A stretch of DNA of 64,000 bases from Populus alba (lineage: Eukaryota; Streptophyta; Magnoliopsida; Malpighiales; Salicaceae), in NCBI RefSeq assembly GCF_005239225.2, contig NC_133293.1, positions 558,001-622,000 on the forward strand, in the 5' to 3' direction. Under the pieces are notes generated by a model that made no database searches, had not been told where the DNA came from, and worked only from the letters and a program-made list of their open reading frames with translations. Of this stretch, positions 12,286 to 23,553 are shown in pieces (within the stretch, counting starts at the first letter, position 1; every line of letters starts with the position of its first letter). The translations under genes were made by a program, and so were the position numbers.

Positions 12286-12579
12286 TTGTTTTTACCGACT
12301 AAATCATCAATGGTATATAAAATAATTTTATTTTTAATTAATCAATTGGTGATTCCCTCGGTAAATTCACCTTAAAATTTTCATTTCGCACTAAAATTTT
12401 CAAAAAACCCTCCAAATGTTTAGCAATCCGTTCATGATTATGTCGGTAAAAAAGTAAACAATACATATTCAGATATGCATTAATTAACAAGACATTGGAA
12501 TTCACAGTCTATCAATAATTCTTTTCGAAACTTGACATTTACTCAATGAACTTTAATTTCCATCACCAACATAAGAAGG

Positions 12580-13270
12580 GGAACAATTTTCTTCACCTCC
12601 AGAATACACCGATGGACAAGATCCATCGATGTACTGCACAGTGAACATGGTTAGGGAGAGAGGAACAATTTCCTTCGCCTCTAGAATACACTAACAGACA
12701 CAAACCGACAAACATAAGGCATTGGAATTCACAGTCTATTGGTAATTCTCTTAGGAACTTGACACTCACTCAGTGAACTTTAATTGCTATCATCGACATG
12801 AGAAGGGGAACAGTTTCCTTCACCTCTAGAATACACCAACGAACAAGATACATCAGTGTTTTGCACGATATTTCCCTTTGTGTTGTTGACTGTGAACAGT
12901 GCTAAGGGGAGGGGAACAATTCTCTTCACCTATGGAATACACTAATGGACACAAACCATTAGTGTTTCCATCGGTGTGCTGCACAGTGAACAATGCCAGG
13001 GGGAGGGGAACATTTCTCTTTGCCTTTGAAATACACTGACGGACACAAACCATCGGTGTACTGCATAATGAATAGTGGCAGGGAGAGGGAAACAATTCCC
13101 TTCGCCTCTGGAATACACCAACGATTTATGCTTGTCGATGTTTCCATCAATGTACTACATAGTGAATAGTGTTATCGAGAGGGAACAATTCCCTTCACCT
13201 CTAGAATACACTAACAAACACAAACCGTCGATGTTTCCATCGGTGACTACATAATGAATGATGCTAAATA
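12580..13270. repeat. irregular 80-100-bp repeat array in the CACTA element
   Basis: About seven related units start at roughly 12581, 12662, 12807, 12912, 13007, 13089 and 13184. Each holds GGAACAATTCCCTTCGCCTC, then AGAATACACTAACGGACA, CATCGGTGT and a GTGAACAGTG segment. Spacing varies because parts are missing in some units. Small minus-strand open frames here are repeat artefacts. Confidence 0.75.
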
Positions 13271-13279
13271 GTTTATGTA

Positions 13280-13950
13280 TTCCCTATCTATCCATCATGC
13301 AAATACTGAAATTGAAAGTTGATCGCACAACACAATAACAGAAGTTCACATAATAATAATAAAATAAATACTTCTTTGTTGAGAATTTCGTCAATAAGTT
13401 CTCTTTTAGCCTACTCCCTTTATGTAAAATGCTTCTCGTCCATTCAACAATTATGTCATAACCGGCCTCACTTAACCCATAATCTAACTTGATGGCAAAC
13501 ACATGTGCAATGAACGATAATTTATTATGATTTGTGCAGCCATTTCATAATGGTTCGTTAGAATCTTTTAGAAGATAAAAAAAACCAAACAGCGTCTGCA
13601 TTAGGTTCTTCATCTATGATTGGACATTGACCAGCATGGCCCTGATTCATTCTTATCCCATCCATAACCATAGTCCTATAAAGATTATTTTTTTCAGTTT
13701 CAACTCCATGCACGTTGCTAGCACTAGAAGTTGATTCAACCATCCTTTCTAGTGTGCATACCAACATAGGTATTCCTCCATGAACCCTTTATGTTGAAGA
13801 TGCATCGTTATAATATCTGGATCGAAAAACAATTTATTTTTACACCTTTTGCATAGACACCTAATACCACCTCCACTAATATTTTTTAGAATAGATGTTG
13901 CATAATTAATAAAACCTTGAACCACATTAGAATAATACATCCTTCGCAAT
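13280..13950 (-). pseudogene. TNP2-type transposase, N-terminal remnant
   Basis: On the minus strand, 13949-13750 reads INYATSILKNISGGGIRCLC, CKRCKNKLFF and HLQHKGFMEEYLCWYAH. This is the Transpos_assoc domain of CACTA transposases, with its cysteine pairs and HL..KGF...Y..W..H pattern. A shifted frame at 13767-13558 continues to EEPNADAVWFF, the usual end of that segment. 13502-13284 reads FAIKLDYGLSEAGYDIIVEW and ILHKGSRLKENL, matching the next part of the family. The catalytic domain that should follow is not seen. The gene is broken by at least one frameshift and by the deletion. Confidence 0.8.
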
Positions 13951-14639
13951 CATTGGAGTGAATCTCGATACATCTATGCACGATCATCCATGACTTCTAT
14001 TGAACCTATAAATATCAAATAATGATGACAATAATATGTATTAATTAATTACATTAAGTAAATAATCAACCTACTTTCATACTTCTCTTAATTCATTATC
14101 AATTATGTATGTACATATAAATTTGTACACATTAGTTTACAGAAATTACAACTCGGCAATAAAATTGACAAAATATAAAATGAACCTATTAAATAAGCCA
14201 TTATTTATATCATCACAGCACACCTAAGTCGGTAATTCGATATAAGTTTCAACAATTTACAAATAAATATAATTTTACAAAATCTAAAACAAACTGTAAC
14301 ATGTACAAAATCATGTATCCATACAATAAGTTTGTTTGAGAAAAAACAATAAAATAAGTAAACACCCAAACAAAATGCATATACTAAAAAAATAAGCAAT
14401 AAAAAAATTGACATTTCAAAATTGTGTTCAAATTTTTTTTTTAAAAAATGGTAGATTTACTTACTTAAAATGAAAAATTCGCAATAAAAGTGCTACTGTG
14501 ACGGGAAAGGTCGAGGAATGATGAGTTGTGTTGAGATTGAAAGGGTGGAGAGGGGATCTGTTAGTTAATTGCAGATTGAGGGGGGGTTGTTTAGTTGTAG
14601 AGGGGAAGAAGGTGAAATAGGGGAGGGGAGGGACGACAA

Positions 14640-14971
14640 ACATGTCATATATTAACTATTATCGATGAAATTATCGACAAAATGTTTCTGCCTATCAATC
14701 CATTGGCAATTCTGTCAATATTAGTGACACGTCACTATATGATTTTTCCTGTTTGAATCCAACTGTAATTCTGTCAGTAAAAGCATCCATAAAAAATTAC
14801 ACGTTATCTTACTCTTTTATTTTTTTAAATTCCTTTTATTCCAGCTGAGATTTCCTCGATATTTACCGATAGAAATATTCCATCGGTAAATATCAATAGA
14901 GTTAGTGATGAAATCAATTCGGTCAGTAAATATGATCACCTCAAGATATCGATTGATTTTTTTTGTTAGTG
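14640..14971. repeat. right subterminal region of the CACTA element
   Basis: Motifs such as ATCGGTAAATAT, TCGGTCAGTAAATATG and ACCGATAGAAATATTCC recur up to the terminal GTTAGTG at 14971. On the minus strand these are the same ACCGAC-type motifs as at the left end. Confidence 0.6.
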
Positions 14972-15086
14972 ATTTTGTTTATATTTGTAAATTTTCTAGT
15001 AGTAATTTATCTCTTTATATTGCTAAAAGTGCTTGTTTATAAAAGAAAAAAAAATGTATTGTTCATGGCTGTTCTTCATTTAAAAA

Positions 15087-15152
<66 letters not shown>

Positions 15153-17066
15153 AAGTATTGCTATATTTCTGAAAGACCTCCTACTCTTATTGAAGTTGAA
15201 TCCAAAACAATAAAGTGAAAAGGATAATCATTTATCAATTAACTACACATGTCAAACTTTAGTATTGTTTTATTTTATTAATCTAACTCACAATCAATCA
15301 CATCTTCAGATCAACTTACACGTCAACAAAGCTAAATTTTGTTGAACGGTCTAGCTATTTTTCTAAACAATAGAAACAAATTTAACCTAACCCCGATGGT
15401 ATATATAATTTAAGGAGGGTATGTTCTCCATCGTAAACTAAAATAAGATTTAGTTTGATGTCATGACTGATCGTGATTTGTTGGTTATATAAACTAAGTA
15501 CTTAATTTACGAGTAGATTTTGCATGAAGTCGGTCAAAAAAATATATAAAGTAATGAGCGATGAGCTCAGTGCAATTAAAGTAAGATTAACATATGGGTA
15601 GGAGAGCAAGGGGATTAAGATTGTATTATCTTCAAGAGGTGCTAATAATTAAATAGAATATATAGCACCGATTACACAAAAAAAAGCAATTTTTTTATCA
15701 CAAAGTTTCTTTGAAGATGAAAAGAAGAAAAATTAAGAAGTTGGTGCTAACCAACCTAAGTTTTATCACATTGGTGATAAAATATTGTGAGTGCTCCTGC
15801 ATATTCATGATGCCAAACACATGGCTGGTGTTTAACGCAGCCGATGTGGTGACCCCTACGATTGTCGATTGTGATGTGTAGTGGACTTGGCAGGCTGGGA
15901 CCATAACCCCTCAACTGGCTTGGTTCTTGTTCCAGGATTAAATCGAGTTTAAATTTGTTCAGATGATTTTACAAGCTGAGTTTCTATTAGAGACCTGCTC
16001 CATTGACCATTGAACTGTTGGGATCTTTCAAAAGTAAACTTAGAAGTTGTTTTTTTTTTTTTTTTAATTGTTTTCCCAGTTAATTTCAAATTCTAACTAT
16101 TTGTTTCTTGTTTAAATCTGTTTTAGACTTCATTTAAACAGTTATAGTGTTGTTTTAAGTAATTTTCTTTATTTTTTTATAGCATTTAGCGTTGTAACTT
16201 TAAAACTTAATAACCTACTAAATCTCTACGGTCTCTATCTTCTTATTATTAAGAAAAGTATTTTTTTTTAATCTTAATCTCGAGAAGTGTAACTTAACTT
16301 ATTAAATTCTAAATTTATTTTTTTAAAAATTAATTATTAGTTTGAATCCCACGAACCTCTAGATTTATTCCCTAAAAATTACTAGTTTGAGTCTTATAAA
16401 TTTCAAGGTCATTAGAGACTTACATGATCATTAACTTTAATACCCATAAAATTAATCAATGCATACACAAGTTGATACAAATACTTATATTAATAATAAT
16501 AAAAAAAAAAAATGTTTCTCTTCCATTAAGGCTTTCATAGAATACAAAATACAGGGCTTTTTCCATCTTTAGAGGCCATGTTTAATATTTAAACAAGAGT
16601 TTTTTTTTAAAAAAAAAAAAAAAAAAAACAGAAACTAATTTTTGTAATGCCAACATAAATGACTTGACTGTTTATTAAACTAAAACTACTTTTCGGCCGG
16701 CTTAATAGAGAAAAACAAAACTGCATGTGTTATTTTAATATTTAAGTTAATTTACTAAATACTTTTCTAATATTAAAACAATTTGTCCTTGTCTGTAAGC
16801 CTCAACACGATAGAGAAATAAACTTTTTATTTAAATAATTTATTATCATCCATCGTATTCTGTGGGCAGAATCTAATAGCGCCACTCAAATTAAAGTAAT
16901 AATGGGTATAATTGTAAGATTTTAAACTCCGCGAGACTTGGCTTGAAATCAAATCTTAATAGTTAGAGGACTGAACTGAAAAATCTAATCTGTTTCTCTT
17001 AAAGTGCCCGCCTGTTTAATTATGCAACTTTGAGGATGAGGGAAGATGGCATAATGCCATCAAAAC
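14972..17066. other. AT-rich intergenic DNA
   Basis: No gene is visible between the CACTA and hAT-like elements. The stretch holds one TA microsatellite (15090-15151), homopolymer runs near 16051 and 16605-16628, and otherwise stop-rich A/T DNA. Confidence 0.5.
15090..15151. repeat. (TA)n microsatellite
   Basis: An uninterrupted TA run of 62 bases is seen directly. It produces a false open frame of alternating Ile and Tyr. Confidence 0.97.
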
Positions 17067-18711
17067 CATAGTTATTAAACCCGGCTCGGCCCGGCGGGTC
17101 CACCCGGGACCCGGTTGACCCGGTGGCTGGACCGGTTCGGGTTTAATAAAAGACCGGCTGTGGCAACAGCCCGGCCAAACCCGGGCGACCCGGTGGGTCG
17201 ACCCAGGACCCAGGCGACCCGGGCAAACCCAGACGAGACCCGGGTTTTTTTTTTTTTAAATATGGGATAAAAAAAATTGGTTTAAATATTTCAACTTAAA
17301 ATGATAACATAGTATCTTTTCAAAGTGAGGTTTAAAACCCTTTCATATATATACTCTATGTTTACATGAAAAAATCATGTTTTTTCAATGTGGGATAAAA
17401 AACCTTTTGATTTAAATACTTCAACTTAAAGGGATAACATAGTATCTTTTCAATGTGGGATTTGAAGTCCTTTCATATATATACTCTATGTTCCCATGAA
17501 AAAAGTTATGTTTTTTCAATGTGGGATTTGAAGTCCTTTCATATATATTCTATGTTCCCATGAAAAAAGTTATGTTTTTTCAATGTGGGATTTGAAACCC
17601 ATTAGTATATATACTCTATGTTCCCAAGGAAAAAATCATGTTTTTTTCAATGTGGGATAAAAAACCTTTTGGTTTAAATACTTCAACTTAAAGGGATAAC
17701 ATAGTATCTTTTCAAAGTGTGGTTTAAAGCCCTTTCATATATATATTCTATGTTTAATTGAAAAAAAATCATGTTTTTTCAATGTGGGATTTGAAACCCA
17801 TTGGTATATATACTCTATGTTCCCAAGGAAAAAATCATGTTTTTTCAATGTGGGATAAAAAACCTTTTGGTTTAAATACTTCAACTTAAAAGGATAACAT
17901 AGTATCTTTTCAATGTGAGATTTGAAGCCCTTTTATATATATACTCTATGTTCCCATGAAAAAAGTTATGTTTTTTTCAATGTGGGATTTGAAAACCCAT
18001 TAGTATATATACTCTATGTTCCCAAGGAAAAAATCATGTTTTTTCAATGTGGGATAAAAAACCTTTTGGTTTAAATACTTCAACTTAAAGGGATAACATA
18101 GTATCTTTTCAATGTAGGATTTGAAGCCCTTTCATATATATACTCTATGTTTTTTATCCCACATTGAAAAAACATAACTTTTTTCTTTGGGAACATAAAG
18201 TATATATACTAATGAGTTTGAAATCCCACATTGAAAAAACATAAATTTTTTCATAGGAACATAGAGTATATATACGAAGTGGCTTCAAATCCCACATTAA
18301 AAAGATACTATGTTATCCTTTTAAGTTGAAGTATTTAAACCAAAAGGTTTTTTATCCCACATTGAAAAAAACATGATTTTTTCCTTGGGAACATAGAGTA
18401 TATATACTAATGGGTTTCAAATCCCACATTGAAATAACATAATTTTTTTCATGGGAACATAGAGTATATATATGAAAGGGCTTCAAATCTCACATGGAAA
18501 AGATACTATGTTTATCCCTTTAAGTTGAAGTATTTAAAATATTATTTTTAAACTTCATTATTTATAATATGTATAATCTATAATTACATGGATTTTTTCA
18601 TATAAAATATTAATTTTTTTTTAATCAACCCGGATAATCCGGGTTGACCCATGAAACTCGAGACCCGGCCCCTTGGCCGGGTCAACCCCCGGACCGGGTT
18701 TAATAACTATG
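17067..18711. mobile_element. non-autonomous hAT-like element with internal inverted array
   Basis: CATAGTTATTAAACCCGG at 17067-17084 has its exact reverse complement at 18694-18711. The bases outside are ATCAAAAC on both sides (17059-17066 and 18712-18719), an exact 8-bp target duplication. Eight-base duplications are typical of the hAT superfamily, although this terminal sequence is not a textbook hAT end. GC-rich subterminal DNA built of ACCCGG/CCGGGT motifs (17085-17245 and 18627-18693) surrounds an AT-rich core of short tandem units. No transposase is encoded, so movement would need one in trans. Confidence 0.82.
17260..18545. repeat. tandem array that reverses direction near 18150
   Basis: Units of about 60-70 bases built from TTTTTTCAATGTGGGAT, TTTGAAACCCATTAGTATA and TATACTCTATGTTCCCA recur many times from 17260 to about 18150. 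Three types alternate, ending in ...AAAACCTTTTGGTTTAAATA, ...TTTGAAGCCC or ...TTTGAAACCC. From about 18150 to 18545 the same units appear as reverse complements (for example ATCCCACATTGAAAAAACAT). The RNA of this block could fold into a long, near-perfect hairpin. Confidence 0.88.
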
Positions 18712-18852
18712 ATCAAAACAAGGGGTCTAACAAAGAAGAAGTCAGATTTATGGATGACATTTGAAAGGGTCCCACATAGAAATCAAAGTGCAAAAATAAA
18801 TAAATAAAAAAGTATTGACTCATCGGGGAGGATTGTAAAATATACTAAAACG

Positions 18853-18905
18853 AATCAGTGTTTTACTGTGGACTGCACTGTGTAGTCCACAGTAAAACAC
18901 TGATT
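18853..18905. repeat. 25-bp-arm inverted repeat (hairpin)
   Basis: AATCAGTGTTTTACTGTGGAC... (18853-18877) pairs with 18881-18905 across a 3-base loop, with one mismatch in 25. The core ACTGTGGACTGCA/TG.AGTCCACAGT recurs in diverged form at 39059, 39443, 39524 and 39928 inside the related element. Confidence 0.9.
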
Positions 18906-21127
18906 TTTTTTATATCCCTGTTAAGCTACGTTTTTTTTTTTTTTTTAACAAATTTTTTTTTTAATTTAGTTTATTAATGTTAAATTTTTTTTATTTAGTT
19001 ATCAGACTTTCATGATACATTTTCTAGATTTAACGGGTTAACCTAAATTTTTTTTTCTTTTTAATTATTTTTTTTCGTTTAGTTTAATTCGTTAATGTTA
19101 AATTTTCTTTCTATTTAGTTGTTAAACTTTCATGACACACGTTTTTTCAGATTTAACGGGTTAACCTGGTTGGACAAGTTAACCTATAATTTATCTTTTT
19201 TGCTTTTTATTCTTTTTAATTTATTTTTTTCGTTTAGTTTAATTTGTTAATGTTAAATTTCTTTCTATTTAGTTATTAGACTTTCAAGACACATATCCCA
19301 AGTTTCACGAGTTAACCTGGTTTCACGGGTGAACTCAGTTAATTCTGGGTTGACCCGTCAATTTTTTTTATTTATTTTTATTTTCATAAATTTTTTTGTT
19401 TAATTTAGTTTATTAATGTTAAATTATTTTTATTTAGTTATTAGACTTTCATAACACAGATCCTGGGTTTAACGTGTTAACATGATTTGACGAGTTAACC
19501 CGTATTTTTTTTTAATTAATTTTTTTCATTTAGTTCATTTGTTAATGTTCACTTTTTTATTTATTTAGCTACCAGACATTCATGACACGGATCCAGGGTT
19601 TAACGGGTTAATTTGGTTTGACGAGTTAACCTGTAATTTTTTTTTTGCTTTTTTTTTTCTTTTAAATTAATTTTTTTCGTTTAATTTAAATTGTTGATGT
19701 TAATTTTTTTTATATTTAGTTATCAAACTTTCATGACACGGATTCCGGGTTTTTTTTTTTACTGTTTTTTTTTATGCCTTTTGAGAAACATTTTTTTGCT
19801 TCTTTCTTTGTTTTTTTCTTTTTTAACAATTTTTTTTTTTAATTTAGTTTATTAATGTTAAATTTTTTTATTTAGTTATCAGACTTTCATGATACGTTTT
19901 CCGGATTTAACGGGTTAACCTAATTTTTTTTTCTTTTTATTCTTTTTAATTAATTTTTTTAGTTTAGTTTGTTAATGTTAAATTTCTTTCTATTTAGTTA
20001 TTAGACTTTCATGACACACGTTTTTCAGATTTAACGGGTTAACCTGGTTTGACAACTTAACCTATAATTTTTTGTTTTGCTTTTTATTCTTTTTAATTAA
20101 TTTTTTTCATTTAGTTTAGTTTGTTAATGTTAAATTTCTTTCTATTTAGTTATTAGACTTTCAAGACACATATCTCGAGTTTCACAGGCTAACCTGATTT
20201 CACGGGTGAACCTGGTTAATTCTGGGTTGACCAGTCAATTTTTTTATTTATTTTTTTTTCATAATTTTTTTTTTAATTTATTTTGTTAATGTTAATTTTT
20301 TTTTATTTAGTTATTAGACTTTCATGACACAGATCCTGGGTTTAACGTGTTAACATGATTTGACGAGTTAACCCAGATTTTTTTTTATTTTTTCTTTTTT
20401 AATTAATTTTTTTCATTTAGTTCAGTTTGTTAATGTTTATTTTTTTTTTATTTAGTTACCAAACATTCATGACACGGATCCTGGGTTTAACGGCTTAACT
20501 TGGTTTGACGAGTTAACCTGTAATTTTTTTTTTCTTTTAAATTAATTTTTTTCGTTTAATTTAAATTGTTGATGTTAATTTTTTTTTTCTATTTAGTTAT
20601 CAAACTTTCATGACACGGATTCCGGGTTTGATAGGTTAACCTGGTTTGACGAGTTAGCCCAGTTAATTCTGGGTTAAACCATTAATTTGTTTTTTTGTTT
20701 TTAATTATCAAACTTTCACGATACGAATTTAAGGTATGACGGGTTAACCTGATTTGAAGGGTTAACCCAATTAATTCATTTTTTTTCTTTTTCTTCATTA
20801 GTTTTTTTTCTTCATGTTGGTTTTTTTTTCTTTGTTTTTTTTTTCTTTTTAACTCATCTATTTAATTATCACACTTTAATGACACGACCTTGCAGCCAGA
20901 TCCATGTCCAATGCTATTGGGTCTGGTATTGCAGTCCAGACACTTTTATGCTAAGGGTTAACCCAAGTTTAATGTTATTATAAATATTACTCTTGGGTCA
21001 GGCGTTGCAACCAAACCTGAGATTTTTGGGTATAACTTTATTAAAAGACCTAACACTTTTAGATCTTAATTATTTTTGAAATGCAAAAAATAATTGACCC
21101 GCGGCATCGCGCGGGGCATGTAACTAG
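18855..21127 (+). mobile_element. Helitron-like element, non-autonomous
   Basis: The right end has a GC hairpin CCCGCG-GCATCG-CGCGGG (21098-21115) eight bases before CATGTAACTAG, with T following. A hairpin near a terminal CTRR (here CTAG) inserted before T is the known 3' signature of Helitrons. The left end is less sure: TC at 18855 with A before it would fit the TC start and A/T target, but the choice is an inference. Between lie about twelve degenerate tandem units (18990-20730). No Rep/helicase coding is present. 20860-21127 matches the reverse complement of 38464-38740. Confidence 0.65.
18990..20740 (+). repeat. degenerate 120-165-bp tandem repeats in the Helitron-like element
   Basis: Units share TTTAGTTATTAGACTTTCAT followed by GACACGGATCC, GGGTTTAACGGGTTAACC, TTGACGAGTTAACC, a T-rich tract and GTTAATGTTAAATTT. 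The ACTTTCATGACAC core is seen near 19006, 19126, 19280, 19444, 19576 and 19727, and continues to about 20720, so spacing is irregular. Confidence 0.8.
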
Positions 21128-23306
21128 TAACTACTAAAACTGATTAATTTTTGTAGCAGTTGTAGATATTGAATTTCATTTAGAATTTCATTTTTTAACA
21201 GTTAAAGGAGTTTCAAACATGAAATTACATTAAATTTTTTAATTAATTTTAATTCAGAGAATTTCAAACATATTGTAAAATTCATATAAAAATAAATCAG
21301 AGGTTAAAATTTACAATTATATAGAGAAAAAAATTTAATGTTAAAATTTGATTTCCCAAAATAATTATCTACACAATTTTATTTTATTTTTAGTTCTTTA
21401 AAGAAATAGGATGAATGTGATGAGGGTAATATAGAAAAAAATTATTAAATTTCATCTTTTCCAAACATGTGGATTCTATTTATAAATAAAGTGAATTCAA
21501 ATTGAATTCAGTTTATAATATATAATTGGTTTCAAGTAAGCTATGAAGGTATGAAAGTAACAAAGGATATCAATTCCTGATTTATTATACTAAATAGAAG
21601 AAATTAGTGTTAAAACTAATTTCTTCATTTACCCATCACCTTTTTTTTAAAACATTTAAAGTAATTAGATGAACGTAATGATGATAATATATAAAATAAA
21701 ATGAATTAAATTTTATTTTTTTCAAGCATATAATTCAATTTATTTATTAATTGAATTCAAATTAAATACTATAATTGAATTTAATTATAGTAGATAACTA
21801 GTTTAAAACGACTTATTAGGTTTTAATCTTTAAATTTTATTTTCATAATGTTTTACTCTCAAGGTTATGAGATAGAAAAGAGAAAGTTGCAAGAAAAGCA
21901 AAACGAGAGAGAAATATATAAAGCTGACCATAAAAGAAAAAAAAAAAAAAAAAAGCTTGGTGTCTATGAATTCATTTTAAAAAGGAGAGTTCACTAGAGG
22001 CGAATTTTTTATATAACTATAATAAAAAAAACAAAAAAAAAAAAAACAATCAGGGCTAATAAAGGTTTTTTTAATTGAATTTGATTTTTATATTTTTTTT
22101 AGTGATTAAAACATAATTTTAGTTGAAAATGAGATTTATAAGGTTACTAGAATGTTTTTTGGTGTATTTGGAGAAAAATAATGAGGAAATAAATTTGGAA
22201 AGTTCAAAAACAAAACATAAGTAAAAAAAATTTTATTTGACTAGGCGCGGGCTTGTTATTCTAGTTCTAGGCCCTTTTTTTAGATGACCCTTCACTTATT
22301 TTTCTTTTCAATTTTACAATAAATTCTCTTTCAATAAAAAATTTAAATAATTTTTTAAAGTATTAGAAATGCCATTTTCAAATAAAATTAATTTTTTTTC
22401 CTAATGATGTTAATATTTATGAATAATTATATATGAAACTCAAATAATATATTAACTTATTTTTTCATATAGTCGTATAAAAGTAATTGAAATATTTTTT
22501 TTTTATCCTTGGTTGAAAATTGCTTTACATATCTAGGTTTTTACATGAAGAAACACACTTTTGATAAAAAAAGAAAAAAAAAAAAAAAAAGGAAAAAAAA
22601 AGGTGGCAAAGTAAAAGGAATATATGAATAACGAAAATGGAGCTGTCTAAAGAATTAAGTAGGGTTATACACTCTAATGATTATTATGATCTTACCTTGA
22701 CGATAGTCTCACAAGGCTTGCAAAAATATTTGTTCTGACTCAACATAAAATTATTTTAAAAAAATAAAATAAATTGAAACTATTCTTTAAAAACTCAACC
22801 GTCAGACCCAACCCAAGTTCAATTTATAGGATTAACTTGAAAAAACCAAAAGAAAAAAAAAACATTAAAAAAAAAAAAAACAGAAAATAGATAATCACGT
22901 CTGACCAAACCAACCCAAGTTGATATCATTGACATATTGAAATGAGGTATTTGTTATCAATTACATAATCGACAAGAGAAAGAAAATAGAACCCGAGAAC
23001 AGATGATTTAATAAACTTTTTTTTTTTAATGAAAAAAAAATGCTGGAGGAGCAATGCTGCTTAAGTACGTATATATTTTGTATTTGGTTAGTACAACAAA
23101 TAGTACTCTCCTTATCCCCATCTCTATCTCGTATTTATATGCAACCTACCAGAGCGAAAAAAGAAGAAAAAAAACAGGGGATTTTTTAATGAAATGATTT
23201 GAATGCTATAAAACAATGGTCAGCAACATTACCAGGAATCGTCGCCCGCCGTGTAACCCAGCAGAGAAAAACACTGGGACTGGTGACTACCCTCTACTCT
23301 TAAAAC
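21128..23306. other. AT-rich intergenic DNA downstream of the PLD gene
   Basis: No coding frame or transposon end is supported. The stretch has long A runs (for example near 21937, 22030, 22570-22600, 22870). The part next to 23307 should hold the 3' untranslated region of the PLD gene, whose end I could not place. Confidence 0.5.
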
Positions 23307-23553
23307 CTAATAAAAAACTTGGGATGCATAATACTCGCTCTCATTGAACACAGGTCTCAAGTCTTCCTTGCACATGAAGTCCAGAGGGAAAGAAACAAGA
23401 TGCCCCCGCACCGACTGTAATCTCTCCAGTGGATCGGTGTTTTTCATGTCTCCATTTTGGTAAGACTCAAGCTTTTGAGGGGCTATCCCTAAGTCGATGG
23501 TGGTATGGCCAAGCCTATCCTTCCAGAACGCCGTACTTTGTCTGAGTGCGGCT
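23307..23553 (-). CDS. PLDP1: PLD zeta exon 20, C-terminus
   Basis: After the split arginine codon the exon reads [20 protein letters not shown] and ends [13 protein letters not shown] before TAG at 23309-23307. The acceptor AG is at 23555-23554. The end segment [12 protein letters not shown] and the short tail fit zeta-type PLDs. Confidence 0.9.

Larger units (their letters stand above)
9305..14971 (-). mobile_element. CACTA (En/Spm) DNA transposon, decayed
   Basis: The left end reads CACTACCACA (9305) and the right end, read on the minus strand, CACTAACAAA (ending at 14971): eight of ten bases agree, including CACTA. Both flanks are ATT (9302-9304 and 14972-14974), the 3-bp target duplication expected of this superfamily. 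Both subterminal regions are rich in short ACCGAC/TCGGTAA-like motifs, as is usual. Two gene remnants, both on the minus strand, match the two CACTA gene types: a Transposase_24/TNPA-like product and the N-terminal part of a TNP2-type transposase. The catalytic part of TNP2 is not visible, and the 5.7-kb length is short for a two-gene element, so a large deletion is likely. Confidence 0.88.

Noticed and set aside
12853..13150. Minus-strand frames in the CACTA array
   Set aside because: They follow the 80-100-bp repeat and do not match transposase domains.
14963..15172. Short plus-strand frame rich in Ile-Tyr
   Set aside because: Produced by the TA microsatellite.
17260..18545. CRISPR-like array
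   Set aside because: The units are contiguous and diverged, with no unique spacers, and the setting is a plant transposon.
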